From NCBI RefSeq assembly GCF_000981385.1, contig NZ_LATZ01000024.1, positions 1-64,000 of the forward strand: a stretch of DNA of 64,000 bases. Direction: 5' to 3'. Source of the stretch: Bacillus sp. SA1-12. Lineage in GTDB: Bacteria > Bacillota > Bacilli > Bacillales > Bacillaceae. Below are positions 9,073 to 18,295 of this stretch, piece by piece. The position numbers were made by a program, and so were the translations under genes. Within the stretch, counting starts at the first letter, position 1. Each line of letters begins with the position of its first letter. The notes under the pieces are model-generated. The model was not told where the DNA came from. It made no database searches and saw nothing but the letters and a program-made list of their open reading frames with translations.

Positions 9073-9819
9073 ATGGACTTAACAGAAAAGAATGTGATTG
9101 AACACTTGAGCGAGTTGAGGAAAAGGATTATTATTACATTGACTTTTTTCATCCTTACTCTCTTTGGCTCTTTTATTTTTGTAAAGGACATTCATAATTT
9201 TTTAGTAAAAGATCTTAATGATCAATTAGCTATCTTAGGCCCGGGAGATATTCTTTGGATTTATATGGCGATCGCAGGTTTTAGCGCGATTACCTTAACG
9301 ATTCCTGTTGCGGCATTGCAGATTTGGCTTTTTGTCAAGCCTGGGTTGAAAAAGGAAGAGCAAAAGGTTACGTTAGCATTTATCCCTGGAATTTTTATTT
9401 TATTTCTTTCAGGGATATCATTTGGTTATTTTGTATTGTTTCCCATCGTTCTGTCTTTCCTGCAAAACCTTGCCGGAGATCAATTTGAAACCTTTTTTAC
9501 GGTCGATAAATACTTTCGATTTATGATTAACCTTACTTTGCCTTTTGGATTTTTATTTGAGATGCCCGCAGTTGTCATGTTCTTAACTAGACTAGGTATT
9601 ATTAATCCGCAAAGGCTAGCTAAAACTAGGAAGGTCTCATATTTTGTTTTAATTGTAGTCTCTGTTTTTATCACTCCGCCTGATTTTATATCAGATATTT
9701 TAGTAATAATCCCTTTATTGCTGCTTTACGAGTTCAGTATTACATTATCAAAAATTGTATACCGAAAGAAGATTGCTCTTGAACAAAGCTTGATGCAATC
9801 AAATGAAAAAACAGCCTGA
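9073..9819 (+). CDS. tatC: Twin-arginine translocase subunit TatC
   Basis: The six-span receptor of the Tat pathway, 248 residues. The N-terminus EHLSELRKRI and the later FEMPAVVMFLTRLGI are TatC signatures, and hydrophobic segments fall near 18-38, 66-88, 104-128, 152-175, 190-206 and 210-228. It is preceded by a GGAAAGGAG site. Paired with tatA upstream; a bidirectional terminator overlaps its stop codon. Which paralogue (TatCd or TatCy) cannot be decided here. Confidence 0.96.
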   Translation: MDLTEKNVIEHLSELRKRIIITLTFFILTLFGSFIFVKDIHNFLVKDLNDQLAILGPGDILWIYMAIAGFSAITLTIPVAALQIWLFVKPGLKKEEQKVTLAFIPGIFILFLSGISFGYFVLFPIVLSFLQNLAGDQFETFFTVDKYFRFMINLTLPFGFLFEMPAVVMFLTRLGIINPQRLAKTRKVSYFVLIVVSVFITPPDFISDILVIIPLLLLYEFSITLSKIVYRKKIALEQSLMQSNEKTA

Positions 9820-9846
9820 GGTTTCATATTTCTTCAGGCTGTTTTT
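9806..9846. terminator. Bidirectional terminator between tatC and sortase gene
   Basis: ACAGCCTGA at 9811-9819 pairs perfectly with TCAGGCTGT at 9833-9841. A-rich and T-rich flanks allow use in both directions. The stem includes the tatC stop codon. Confidence 0.9.
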
Positions 9847-9849
9847 CTA

Positions 9850-10431
9850 TTAAATATTCTTTGTCTTGGCATAGATAATGTAACGCTGCGGTGCATTGCC
9901 AACATAGCTGAACGGATAGCAGGTTGTTAAGAGAAGCTCCTCTGTTTCATTTTGTAAGGTGATAATACTTACATCATCCGCTTCTACAATTTTTGTTTTC
10001 GTTATTTCATATTCAAAGCTGCCATATGGCAAACCAATTTCGAGTGAATCTCCGATTTCTAGCTCTCCAGCTCTCCGAAACACAGTATCCCGATGTCCTG
10101 ATAAAACAATTTGTCCATTCTCTCCAGGATAATAACTTCCTTTATAGTGGCCAACACCTTTTTCAAGATCATCAGGATCTGTTCCTTCCACAATCGGCAA
10201 ATCTGCATTAAGCCTTGGTATATGTAAGATCCCAACCGCTTCACCAACAGGCGGTTTAAATGCCCCGTCCTTATCTTTAAACACTTCTTTTTTAGACGGA
10301 GATTTAACTATTGCATGAGCATCCTGTAATGATTTTGACGTTTGCATTTTGGTATCAACCATTTCCCAACCAGCATATCCCACAATACAAAGACCAACAA
10401 CAATTAATAAATAGGATAGCTTCTTCATCAT
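9850..10431 (-). CDS. srtD: Class D sortase (YhcS-like)
   Basis: A membrane-anchored transpeptidase of 193 residues that joins proteins bearing C-terminal sorting signals to the wall. A signal anchor spans about residues 5-22. The catalytic triad is visible: H113 in SGHRDTVF, C171 in LLTTCYPF (TLxTC-type) and R183 in PQRYIIYA. Length and the GHRDTVF motif fit class D, and the neighbourhood fits B. subtilis YhcS. In B. subtilis the substrate gene yhcR sits beside it; no protein in this window ends with a sorting motif, so the substrate must lie elsewhere. Two adjacent ATG codons are possible starts; the ribosome site is weak. Confidence 0.92.
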   Translation of the reverse strand: MMKKLSYLLIVVGLCIVGYAGWEMVDTKMQTSKSLQDAHAIVKSPSKKEVFKDKDGAFKPPVGEAVGILHIPRLNADLPIVEGTDPDDLEKGVGHYKGSYYPGENGQIVLSGHRDTVFRRAGELEIGDSLEIGLPYGSFEYEITKTKIVEADDVSIITLQNETEELLLTTCYPFSYVGNAPQRYIIYAKTKNI

Positions 10432-10569
10432 CTTTCACTCTTTCCCCTATTAATAGATACATTATATCACAGAGACGATGTCCTTTTTTTAATAGGGTCA
10501 AGTAAATGGCAGTTTCTATTGTTAAATTTTTGTAAATACTAATGTCCCCGTAAAACCGGAACCTTTGCA

Positions 10570-11148
10570 CTATATAATTTCTATTACGCCTACAATCTCT
10601 TTTAACATTTTTTCTCTCGTTTCTTTATCAACATGAGGCACGGAAAATAAAAATTTATGTGTTATGACATTGATGCCACAGTAATCAAAAATTCCGACAT
10701 CCATAGACGTTTCCATAGATGAGACAAGCTGGCTGGGCTTCATAAATTCTTCTGTTTGGCTGGCTGTTTGTAATATAATGGCACGTTTCCCTTTTAGAAG
10801 ACCATCGACCTCGCTTTTTCCAAATCTAAAAGCAAATCCATTTGTAAACACCCGATCAATATACCCTTTCAATATTGCCGGCATTCCGCACCACCAGGTT
10901 GGAAAAATAAAGACCAGATTTTCTGCCCAAGCTATTTCATTTTGTTCTGCCAGAATGTCACTAGGAAGCTTTGTTTGATAAAACTCTGTATGATTATCCT
11001 CTGTTAATACAGGATCAAACTTAAGCTTATAAAGATCACGGATTTTAACCTCATAGTTCTTCTTGGTTAAATGTTCTTTTACCTCATTGCAAATCGCATG
11101 ATTAAAACTATCCTCATTAGGATGTGCCAATATGATGAGCGTGTTCAT
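10570..11148 (-). CDS. NAD(P)H-dependent quinone reductase, flavodoxin fold
   Basis: A 192-residue flavoprotein of the NQO1/KefF/MdaB family that reduces quinones or other acceptors with NAD(P)H in the cytoplasm. It begins with the strand and phosphate loop LIILAHPNEDSFNH, and FPTWWCGMPAILKGYIDR is the family's central motif, followed by the phenylalanine-rich FTNGFAFRFG. The start was set at the ATG at 11148, six bases after TTGGAGG. It is divergent from the molybdopterin oxidoreductase gene and has no clear terminator. The specific acceptor is unknown. Confidence 0.9.
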   Translation of the reverse strand: MNTLIILAHPNEDSFNHAICNEVKEHLTKKNYEVKIRDLYKLKFDPVLTEDNHTEFYQTKLPSDILAEQNEIAWAENLVFIFPTWWCGMPAILKGYIDRVFTNGFAFRFGKSEVDGLLKGKRAIILQTASQTEEFMKPSQLVSSMETSMDVGIFDYCGINVITHKFLFSVPHVDKETREKMLKEIVGVIEII

Positions 11149-11296
11149 ACAAGCCTCCAAACGTTATTTTTTTCTAGTATGGATCTTTTCGCGGCCTGTA
11201 TTCATTTAGGAATAATAAAAGCAGCTTTGATCATCATATAATGGTTGGTAAACAGGAACATTAGATAGCTTTTTACTAAAAGTTAGGGGTGAGGTC

Positions 11297-13636
11297 ATGG
11301 GGAAGTCAAAGCATGACGGACCAATAAAACTAGATAAAAAACTAAAACCATCGTTATGGGCAGGAATATCACCATTTGGATTTGGAAATGTAAAACCCCA
11401 TCATGTTAAGGATACCTTAGACATCATATGGGAAAATAAAGATAGCTTGCCCTATGCTTACCGCATCTTAACGAAGGGAGTTTGTGACGGTTGTGCATTA
11501 GGGGTATCCGGCTTACAGGATCAAACATTAATAGGCCCGCATCTTTGTTCTACTAGACTAAATGTTCTCAGGCTTAACACAATGCCTGCTATGGAAGAGC
11601 ATTGGTTAAAGGATATCGATAAGCTTAAACAACTATCCAGCACAGATCTACGAAAACTAGGGAGAATTCCCTTTCCCCTTTTAAGAAAAAAAGGGGATAA
11701 CTCATTTTCACGAATAACATGGGATGAAGCTCTAAATCGAATTGCAAGGAAAATGCGGAAAACGAATCCTCAGCAGCTTGCCTTTTATTTAACAGCACGC
11801 GGAATAACCAATGAAGTCTATTACACAGCTGCAAAAGTTGCTCGTTTTTTAGGTACAAACAACATCGATAATGCCTCACGAATTTGCCACTCCCCTAGTA
11901 AAACGGCCTTAAAGCGTTCATTAGGAATTGGTGCTTCAAGCTGTTCTTATAAAGATTGGATCGGCACGGATGTATTAGTGTTTTGGGGATCTGTTGCTGC
12001 TAACAATCAACCTGTCTCAACCAAGTACATGTACGCAGCAAAAAAAGCTGGCACAAAAATTATCTTGATCAATCCTTATTTTGAGCCTTCAATGAAAAAG
12101 TATTGGATACCTTCTATCCCCGAAAGTGCTATCTTCGGCACAAAAATCGCAGACGATTTTTTCCAAGTAAACATCGGCGGAGATATCGCATTTATAAATG
12201 GAGTGATGAAACATTGGTTTGAAATGGAGAAGCGAAATCCAGGAGACATATTAGATAAAAGCTTTATTAACCATCATACAAATGGTTTTTATAGATTAAG
12301 AGAACATGTTATGAATATGAAATGGAGTGACCTTGAAAAATCTTCAGGTTTAACAAAGGAACGTATGTGTGCGTTCGCAAAACTGGTCGGTCATGCTAAA
12401 ACGGGTGTTTTTGTATGGAGTATGGGGTTGACCCAGCATCGATTTGGAACTGATAATGTCTCACAGGTCGCTAATTTAGCCATGTTAAAAGGTTTTATCG
12501 GCAAAGAAAAATGCGGCTTAATGCCAATAAGGGGCCACAGTGGTGTACAAGGCTCTGGTGAAATGGGCTGTGACCCTTACTCCTTACCAGGCGGTGAATT
12601 TGAAGCAGCTGCTATTGCAAGAATCGAAAAATTATGGGGCTTTTCCATTCCCAAGTGGCAAGGTGATACTGTTGGTCAATCTATTGAAAATATGAATTTG
12701 CCAAATGAGCATCCTAAGAAACTAAAAATTTTTTATTCAAGCGGCGGCAACTTCCTGGAAACAATGCCTAACCCTGTATATATTAAAGAATCGCTGGAAA
12801 AAGTAGAATTACGTGTCCATCAAGATATTATACTCAATACGTCAGCTTTGTTAGATGCCAAGGAAGAGGTCATTGTTTTACCTGCGATGACAAGATATGA
12901 GCAGCCCGGCGGAGGGACATCGACAAGCACGGAGAGAATGGTTTACTTTAGTCCAGAAATAAAGGGACCGCGAATAAAGGAAGCAAGATGTGAATGGGAA
13001 ATTTATCTTGACCTCGCCTCAAGAGTGATACCAGATAAAAAAGAGTTCATCCAGTTTACCGATGTCTATGATATTCGCAAGGAAATTGCAAAAGCCAATC
13101 ACCATTATGATGGCATTCAATCTTTAGCAAAGCAAGGGGATGTTTTTCAATGGGGAGGTGCCTGGCTTTGCGAAGACGGAATCTGTCCAACCCCTGATGG
13201 AAAAGGCCAGCTGCTTCCAATCAAACTTCCTGAGCACCGTAAATCAGAAGGGCATTTTCACGTAACAACTAGACGCGGTAAACAATTTAATTCAATGATT
13301 TATCATGACAAGGATCCTTTCAATGCAGCTGACCGCTATGATATCCTCATCAACCGGATTGATGCAGGAAGATTAGACATTAAAAATGGCGATATGATTG
13401 TTATTTACAATCAATATGGCAGCTTTCAAGGCCGTGCTAAACTTGAGCAAATAAAACCAGGTAATATAGCTGTTTACTGGCCAGAAGGAAATGCCATCAT
13501 CCCAAAAGGTGTTTATGAAACATTTGCAAAAATTCCTGAATACAATACAACCGCGATTGTTGAAAAAGCTGAAATATTTCACGCACATAAAGATAAAAGG
13601 TATGTTGAAAAAAGAATTGAAGAATTAGATGTATAG
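11297..13636 (+). CDS. FdhF/YdeP-family molybdopterin oxidoreductase
   Basis: A 779-residue cytoplasmic molybdopterin-guanine-dinucleotide enzyme. The N-terminal cluster region has C63-x2-C66 (VCDGCALG) and C84 (HLCSTR), the reduced cysteine pattern of the YdeP branch, near the residues that usually hold an iron-sulfur cluster. The catalytic domain follows from about 110 (FSRITWDEALNRI) to about 560, and the C-terminal molydopterin-binding domain covers about 650-760. E. coli YdeP is linked to acid resistance, but the reaction is not established for this branch. True formate dehydrogenases carry Cys or selenocysteine at a conserved site; I cannot place that residue here. A perfect terminator follows. 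Single gene, divergent from the quinone reductase. Confidence 0.9.
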   Translation: MGKSKHDGPIKLDKKLKPSLWAGISPFGFGNVKPHHVKDTLDIIWENKDSLPYAYRILTKGVCDGCALGVSGLQDQTLIGPHLCSTRLNVLRLNTMPAMEEHWLKDIDKLKQLSSTDLRKLGRIPFPLLRKKGDNSFSRITWDEALNRIARKMRKTNPQQLAFYLTARGITNEVYYTAAKVARFLGTNNIDNASRICHSPSKTALKRSLGIGASSCSYKDWIGTDVLVFWGSVAANNQPVSTKYMYAAKKAGTKIILINPYFEPSMKKYWIPSIPESAIFGTKIADDFFQVNIGGDIAFINGVMKHWFEMEKRNPGDILDKSFINHHTNGFYRLREHVMNMKWSDLEKSSGLTKERMCAFAKLVGHAKTGVFVWSMGLTQHRFGTDNVSQVANLAMLKGFIGKEKCGLMPIRGHSGVQGSGEMGCDPYSLPGGEFEAAAIARIEKLWGFSIPKWQGDTVGQSIENMNLPNEHPKKLKIFYSSGGNFLETMPNPVYIKESLEKVELRVHQDIILNTSALLDAKEEVIVLPAMTRYEQPGGGTSTSTERMVYFSPEIKGPRIKEARCEWEIYLDLASRVIPDKKEFIQFTDVYDIRKEIAKANHHYDGIQSLAKQGDVFQWGGAWLCEDGICPTPDGKGQLLPIKLPEHRKSEGHFHVTTRRGKQFNSMIYHDKDPFNAADRYDILINRIDAGRLDIKNGDMIVIYNQYGSFQGRAKLEQIKPGNIAVYWPEGNAIIPKGVYETFAKIPEYNTTAIVEKAEIFHAHKDKRYVEKRIEELDV

Positions 13637-13665
13637 AACCTCTCAACAGCCTTTGTGATAGATCT

Positions 13666-13691
13666 GTGGCTGTCTTAGACAGCCACATTTT
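13666..13691 (+). terminator. Terminator of the YdeP-type oxidoreductase
   Basis: A perfect 9-bp stem GTGGCTGTC/GACAGCCAC with a TTA loop is followed by ATTTTCTCTT. Confidence 0.85.
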
Positions 13692-13713
13692 CTCTTATTT
13701 TACATGAGGAGAT

Positions 13714-15807
13714 TCAATTGCTTCTCGAATAGGTATTATCTTCAATTGGCAATATTATTTTCACCTTTGTACCGATATTCACCTGACTTCTAAACTCAAT
13801 TGTTCCTTTATGATTTTGAATCATTTTATAGCAGATCATTAAACCTAAGCCGCTTCCCTTTTCCTTATTAGAGTAGAAGGGCTCACCGAGTTTATTCAGC
13901 CTTTCTTCTGGAATCCCAATGCCTTGATCTTTAATAAGGACATAGATAAATTCATTATTTTCCTTTCCAAGCTCAATTGAAATTGTTCCCCCGCTTGGCA
14001 TCGCCTCAATCGCATTGTCTACTATATTTCTCAATACTAATTTAATCTGACTCACATCACATAGAATGGATACGGAAGGATCAGCGCCTTTTAAAGAGAA
14101 TTGAATATTTAACAAGCTGGCCTGATCCTTTACATCAGTCAAAACTTCCTGGAGAATTTTATACATTTTCTTTTTCTCACGCTTCGTTTCTTGATGCGGA
14201 TTAGCGAGCAGCAAAATTTCATTGATAAAATTTTCAATTTGTTTCAATTCTGTCAATAATAGTTCTTGATAAGGAAACTGTGTTTCATTTATTAACTGCA
14301 TAAAGCCCTTAATACTTGTTAGCGGGTTTCTAATTTCATGAGCGATACTTGCAGCCAATTGTCCTACTGCTGCCAGCTTATCAGCTTTTCTAAAAAGATC
14401 TTCCCTCAATTTTGCATCCGTTATGTCCTCAGCAACCCCTGCAATTTGATAGATTGATCCTTCCTTATTTTTAATCGGTACAATACGATGCCTTATCCAA
14501 CGCATTGTCCCATTCGTATGAAACAGGCGGCATTCAAATTCCACTCTTTCCTTACTATTTTTAATGTGATCCAGGGTGTCATCAAGATCATCTGGATGAA
14601 TAGAACTTAACCATAGAGAAGGATTTTCGTTATAGTCATCAAAGGTCCTGCCTGAAATATCATGCCATGCTGCACTCATGAATAAGAGCTTTTCATCATT
14701 TAGATCATACATCCAAAAGGCTTCTTTAATATTTTTGGCAATCTGCTGAAAGCGCTCCTGGCTTTCCTTAAGCTTTTTTTCTGAAAGGATTCGTTCAATT
14801 TCATTTCCAATCCATTGGGCCATTAATTGTAAAAACTCTAAGTCTGAATAGCTTATCTTATAAGCAGCCTGTTTATCAGTTAAAAAGCAAAATGATCCAA
14901 AGAATTGATTATTAACAAAAATCGGAGCTCCGATATACTCATTGATTCTAAAACCATTAATGATATATGGATCCCCAGTCTGTTTAAGATGAATCGGCTC
15001 TAAGGCAGCTGCCACTTCGGATGAACATGTTTCTTCTAATGGAAATTGATCACCGGATTTTAGGAAGCTTGTCTCACTCTTGGCCCCTATTACCTCATAC
15101 TTTCCATCATGTATCCGAGAAACAATCCCATTTGGCATTTGAAACCGTTCACATCCTAAGTCCAAAAGATTTTTTAACTTTTCCTGAAATCCCAGTTCAT
15201 GATTACTTGTTACTTCATGCAGAGTCCTGATTGAGCGTTCGCTAATGGTTTTCTCCATTAAATCTGCCTTTAAATCAATTTCTGCCTTAACCCAATTACT
15301 TAAATCGATTAATGTGTTTAAATCTTCATCACTAAACGAACGGGGCTTTGTATCGATAATACATAAAGTACCTAAGATATTATTATTTTTTGTTACAATC
15401 GGTACACCAGCATAAAAGCGAATATTGTATTCTTTTACAAGTCGATTATGAATAAATCTCTCATCCATTAATGAATCCTGAACAACCATTGGGTTCTCAT
15501 CAACCACAACATAATGGCAAAATGCAGCACTTCTTTCAGTTGAACGTAACTCCTTCATGTTCTCAGGTAAACCAACACAGGATTTGAACCATTGTTTATC
15601 CTCTGTTATTAACGTAATGAGAGAAATAGGAACATTAAAAAGTTTGCTTGCCAATTTTGTAATTCGATCAAAAGATTTTTCTTCTGGAGTATCAATGAGA
15701 TTAAGATGATATAACTCTGCTAATCTCCTCTGTTCTTTTTCTAAAAAAGAGGAGCTATTTTCTTTAAACATACCCTCTAACTTAAAAATAGAAATCACTC
15801 CAAACAT
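13714..15807 (-). CDS. Orphan GAF-GAF-PAS sensor histidine kinase
   Basis: A cytoplasmic kinase of up to 697 residues without membrane segments. Order of domains: GAF about 25-175, second GAF about 205-345, PAS about 350-470 with a PAC-like tail (RWIRHRIVPIKN), HisKA about 475-540 with the phospho-acceptor in SIAHEIRNPLTS, and HATPase about 590-690 with the N box DNAIEAMPSG and GSGLGL. The HisKA form resembles KinA-E/YpdA-type kinases that feed phosphorelays. No response regulator gene is adjacent, so it is an orphan kinase; a Spo0F-type partner is possible but only inferred. The start is unclear: ATG at 15807 lacks a ribosome site and ATG at 15771 has GAGGG too close. Confidence 0.9.
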   Translation of the reverse strand: MFGVISIFKLEGMFKENSSSFLEKEQRRLAELYHLNLIDTPEEKSFDRITKLASKLFNVPISLITLITEDKQWFKSCVGLPENMKELRSTERSAAFCHYVVVDENPMVVQDSLMDERFIHNRLVKEYNIRFYAGVPIVTKNNNILGTLCIIDTKPRSFSDEDLNTLIDLSNWVKAEIDLKADLMEKTISERSIRTLHEVTSNHELGFQEKLKNLLDLGCERFQMPNGIVSRIHDGKYEVIGAKSETSFLKSGDQFPLEETCSSEVAAALEPIHLKQTGDPYIINGFRINEYIGAPIFVNNQFFGSFCFLTDKQAAYKISYSDLEFLQLMAQWIGNEIERILSEKKLKESQERFQQIAKNIKEAFWMYDLNDEKLLFMSAAWHDISGRTFDDYNENPSLWLSSIHPDDLDDTLDHIKNSKERVEFECRLFHTNGTMRWIRHRIVPIKNKEGSIYQIAGVAEDITDAKLREDLFRKADKLAAVGQLAASIAHEIRNPLTSIKGFMQLINETQFPYQELLLTELKQIENFINEILLLANPHQETKREKKKMYKILQEVLTDVKDQASLLNIQFSLKGADPSVSILCDVSQIKLVLRNIVDNAIEAMPSGGTISIELGKENNEFIYVLIKDQGIGIPEERLNKLGEPFYSNKEKGSGLGLMICYKMIQNHKGTIEFRSQVNIGTKVKIILPIEDNTYSRSN

Positions 15808-16150
15808 TTATTAACATGTTTCTACATAGAGATTCGTTCAGATTATGTGAAACAGTACATTTAAAACATATTTATCGTACCATATTTAAAAGATAACACT
15901 TGAGGTACAAAGGTACTAGTGAAAATAAAAACAAAAACTGAAACATATTTTCTGCTTAAGCCCAATTAAAAAAATCTATTATAATACTAAAATTCTGTAG
16001 TTATTATTTGTTAAAAAGGAATAATCATTCCTAATAGCGGGTGGCAACTTCCATGAAAGGGAATCCTTTATCCTTGTTGGATATCTGAGATGTGTTTCAT
16101 TTGTACTTTATGGATTATGAAATTGATAATTATTTTGCTTTTTATAAAAC
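15808..16150. other. Intergenic region, no gene seen
   Basis: About 340 bases between the kinase start and the yclQ terminator. It contains a near-palindrome at 16018-16031 (GGAATAATCATTCC) and a GGTGGCAACTTCC stretch that I could not match to a riboswitch. No usable open frame was found. Confidence 0.4.
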
Positions 16151-16192
16151 AAAAAACTGCCAGAAAATCAGTTATTACTGACTTTCTGGCAG
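16151..16192 (-). terminator. Terminator of yclQ
   Basis: CTGCCAGAAA pairs with TTTCTGGCAG, and TCAG/CTGA extends the stem inside. On the minus strand six T residues follow. Confidence 0.9.
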
Positions 16193-16210
16193 CCCCGTTA
16201 CACTAGTTAT

Positions 16211-17254
16211 TTATTTTAATTCAGCTAAAACTTCTTCTATTTTTGCAAGTTCAGATTGTAAACCGCCGCCGCTTAAATACCAAAGCGGACCATCTAGGTA
16301 TACGATATGATTGTTTTTGTAAGCTGTCGTTTGTTTAATAATATCATTTTCTATGTCAGCTTCAATATTAGATTTGTTACCATTAGTTGCTGCTGTACGA
16401 TCGATTACGAACAATACTTGTGGATCAAATTCTAAAATTGCTTCGAATCCGAAGTTTGAGCCGTGTGAAGAAGCTTCAATATCTTCAGTTACAGGTTTAA
16501 AACCATATAGATCATAAATGTAACCGAAACGAGAGTTTGGTGCAAAACCAGATAAGCTACCTTCGTTGTACATGGTAACTAATGACGTTTCATAATTACC
16601 AGCTAAAGCTTTAATTTCTTCAAAAGCTGCATCAAATTTAGCAAGGTATTCATCAGCTTCAGCTTCTTTACCGAACATTTTAGCTGCAGTATCTACAGAA
16701 GCTAAGAATGTGTTCCAGTAATCGTCTTGTGAAGTACCAACGAACACAACTGGAGCGATTTCTTTTAATTCTTCATAAAATGCAGATTGACGACCAGAGA
16801 TGAAGATTACGTCTGGTTCAAGTGCTGCAATATCTTCAAGTAAAGGAGTTTTTAAGTTACCAATGTTTGCATATTCATCACTTGAATATTTTTCAAGGTG
16901 AGATGGTAAGCTTGAGTCTTTAGCCACCCCAACGATCCCATCAACACCAAGTGAATCTAATGTATCCAACATACCATAATCAAATACGACAATCTTTTCT
17001 GGCATCTTTTCGAATTTAACATCTTCAAAACTGATTGTACCTGCTTCTTCACTTTCAGTTGATGCAATTGTTGGAGATACAGTCATTGGATAAGCAGGAC
17101 CTTCCCCCTCTTTTGCATCTTCCTTTTCTGCTGTTTGATTTTCAGCAGCAGTCGTTTCATTTTGTTCTTCTGTTGAGGCACCATCATTAGAACCACAAGC
17201 AGCAAGCATTAACAACATCGCTAAAAGTATAATAACTAAATTCCATTTTTTCAT
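16211..17254 (-). CDS. yclQ: Siderophore-binding lipoprotein (YclQ-like)
   Basis: The extracellular substrate-binding protein of an iron-siderophore importer, 347 residues. The lipoprotein signal ends at LAAC (cysteine at about 20), followed by a long acidic linker of about 55 residues and then a FepB/TroA-type periplasmic-binding fold (about 75-345, with EPDVIFISGRQ). The order with the three genes upstream is that of B. subtilis yclNOPQ, which imports petrobactin; the same substrate is inferred. The 272-base gap before it contains overlapping Fur boxes and a possible terminator, so it probably has its own iron-regulated promoter. The start is ATG after GGAGTG. Confidence 0.93.
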   Translation of the reverse strand: MKKWNLVIILLAMLLMLAACGSNDGASTEEQNETTAAENQTAEKEDAKEGEGPAYPMTVSPTIASTESEEAGTISFEDVKFEKMPEKIVVFDYGMLDTLDSLGVDGIVGVAKDSSLPSHLEKYSSDEYANIGNLKTPLLEDIAALEPDVIFISGRQSAFYEELKEIAPVVFVGTSQDDYWNTFLASVDTAAKMFGKEAEADEYLAKFDAAFEEIKALAGNYETSLVTMYNEGSLSGFAPNSRFGYIYDLYGFKPVTEDIEASSHGSNFGFEAILEFDPQVLFVIDRTAATNGNKSNIEADIENDIIKQTTAYKNNHIVYLDGPLWYLSGGGLQSELAKIEEVLAELK

Positions 17255-17296
17255 ATGCCTTACACTCCTCTTATCTATTTTTTTATTTATTATTAA

Positions 17297-17327
17297 TGAT
17301 TCTCATTATCACTGATAACGATTCTCA
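17297..17327 (-). promoter_or_regulatory. Overlapping Fur boxes before yclQ
   Basis: On the minus strand TGATAATGAGAATCA (17297-17311) and TGAGAATCGTTATCA (17313-17327) are two close matches to the 7-1-7 Fur consensus TGATAATNATTATCA. They lie about 45 bases before the yclQ start, indicating iron repression of this gene separately from yclNOP. Confidence 0.85.
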
Positions 17328-17461
17328 TTATAGAATCATATATTCATTACCGTCAATACCTTTTTTAATATAATTTAAAAATTTCTCTCACTTTAAAAAC
17401 TCGCTTAGAAACTCCTATTTTAAGAGTCTTTTTTTAAATTATTGACATTATCGAAAAGCAC

Positions 17462-17500
17462 ACCTGGAGAAAAATTATATTAGAATATTTTCCTCCAGGT
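17462..17500 (-). terminator. Probable terminator of yclNOP
   Basis: ACCTGGAG at 17462-17469 pairs with CTCCAGGT at 17493-17500 around an AT-rich loop that can extend the stem. The following T run is short on the minus strand (GTGCTTTT). Confidence 0.5.
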
Positions 17501-17527
17501 TACTTTTTATCAAACTATACTGCTGGC

Positions 17528-18295
17528 TCATGTATGTGAATTGAAATATACACAAATACGGCATCCATTTTGTTCTTGAATTGGAATATCCATATCATAA
17601 ATTTCGCGTAGTGCATCCGAATTAATGATCTCATGAGTTAGCCCATTTTTTACAAGCTTACCGTTTTTTAATGCAACAATACGGTCTGAATAAACAGATG
17701 CGAAATTAATATCGTGCAGGACAATGATCACTGTCTTACCAAGCTCATCTACAAGCTTACGCAAAATCTTCATGATTTGAACAGAGTGCTTCATATCCAA
17801 GTTATTTAATGGCTCATCAAGCAATACATAGTCCGTATCTTGTGCAATAACCATTGCAATAAACGCACGTTGTTTTTGCCCACCTGATAATTCATCTAAA
17901 AACTTATCCTGCATCTCTGTCAGGTTCATGTATTCAATCGCTTGATCAACAAATTTTTCATCCTCAGTGGTAAGACGTCCTTTAGAATACGGATAGCGAC
18001 CAAATGCAATAAGCTCTCGAACCGTCAATCGAACATTAATGAAATTTGCTTGTTTCAAAATCGAAACGCGTTTTGCAAACTCAGACGACTTCCACTTTTT
18101 CACATTATTTTGATCAAGTAATACTTCCCCTGTATCTGCTTCTAATAATCTGCTCACCATGGAAAGAAGTGTAGATTTACCGGCACCATTTGGCCCGATA
18201 AACGATGTAATCGTCCCCGGCTCAATTGTTACAGATACGTCTTCTACAACAGGTTTCTTACCAAATTGCTTCGTTAATCCTTTGATTTCAATCAT
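17528..18295 (-). CDS. yclP: Siderophore ABC transporter ATPase (YclP-like)
   Basis: A 255-residue ATP-binding subunit powering the YclN/YclO permease. Walker A is GPNGAGKSTL (about 34-43), the signature is LSGGQKQRAF near 136-145, Walker B is YVLLDEPLNNLD near 156-167, and the H loop is VLHDINFASV. The start ATG overlaps the yclO stop by four bases, so the two are translationally coupled. The sequence follows B. subtilis YclP closely over its length (252 residues). Function in petrobactin or similar catecholate uptake is inferred from orthology and the Fur boxes. Confidence 0.95.
   Translation of the reverse strand: MIEIKGLTKQFGKKPVVEDVSVTIEPGTITSFIGPNGAGKSTLLSMVSRLLEADTGEVLLDQNNVKKWKSSEFAKRVSILKQANFINVRLTVRELIAFGRYPYSKGRLTTEDEKFVDQAIEYMNLTEMQDKFLDELSGGQKQRAFIAMVIAQDTDYVLLDEPLNNLDMKHSVQIMKILRKLVDELGKTVIIVLHDINFASVYSDRIVALKNGKLVKNGLTHEIINSDALREIYDMDIPIQEQNGCRICVYFNSHT

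Noticed and set aside
16030..16110. Possible riboswitch or T-box (GCGGGTGGCAACTTCC)
   Set aside because: The T-box core and other riboswitch consensus elements that I know are not present, and no gene follows in the needed direction.
16116..16135. Fur-like sequence TTGATAATTATTTTG
   Set aside because: Only the left half matches, and it lies downstream of yclQ next to its terminator rather than before a gene.
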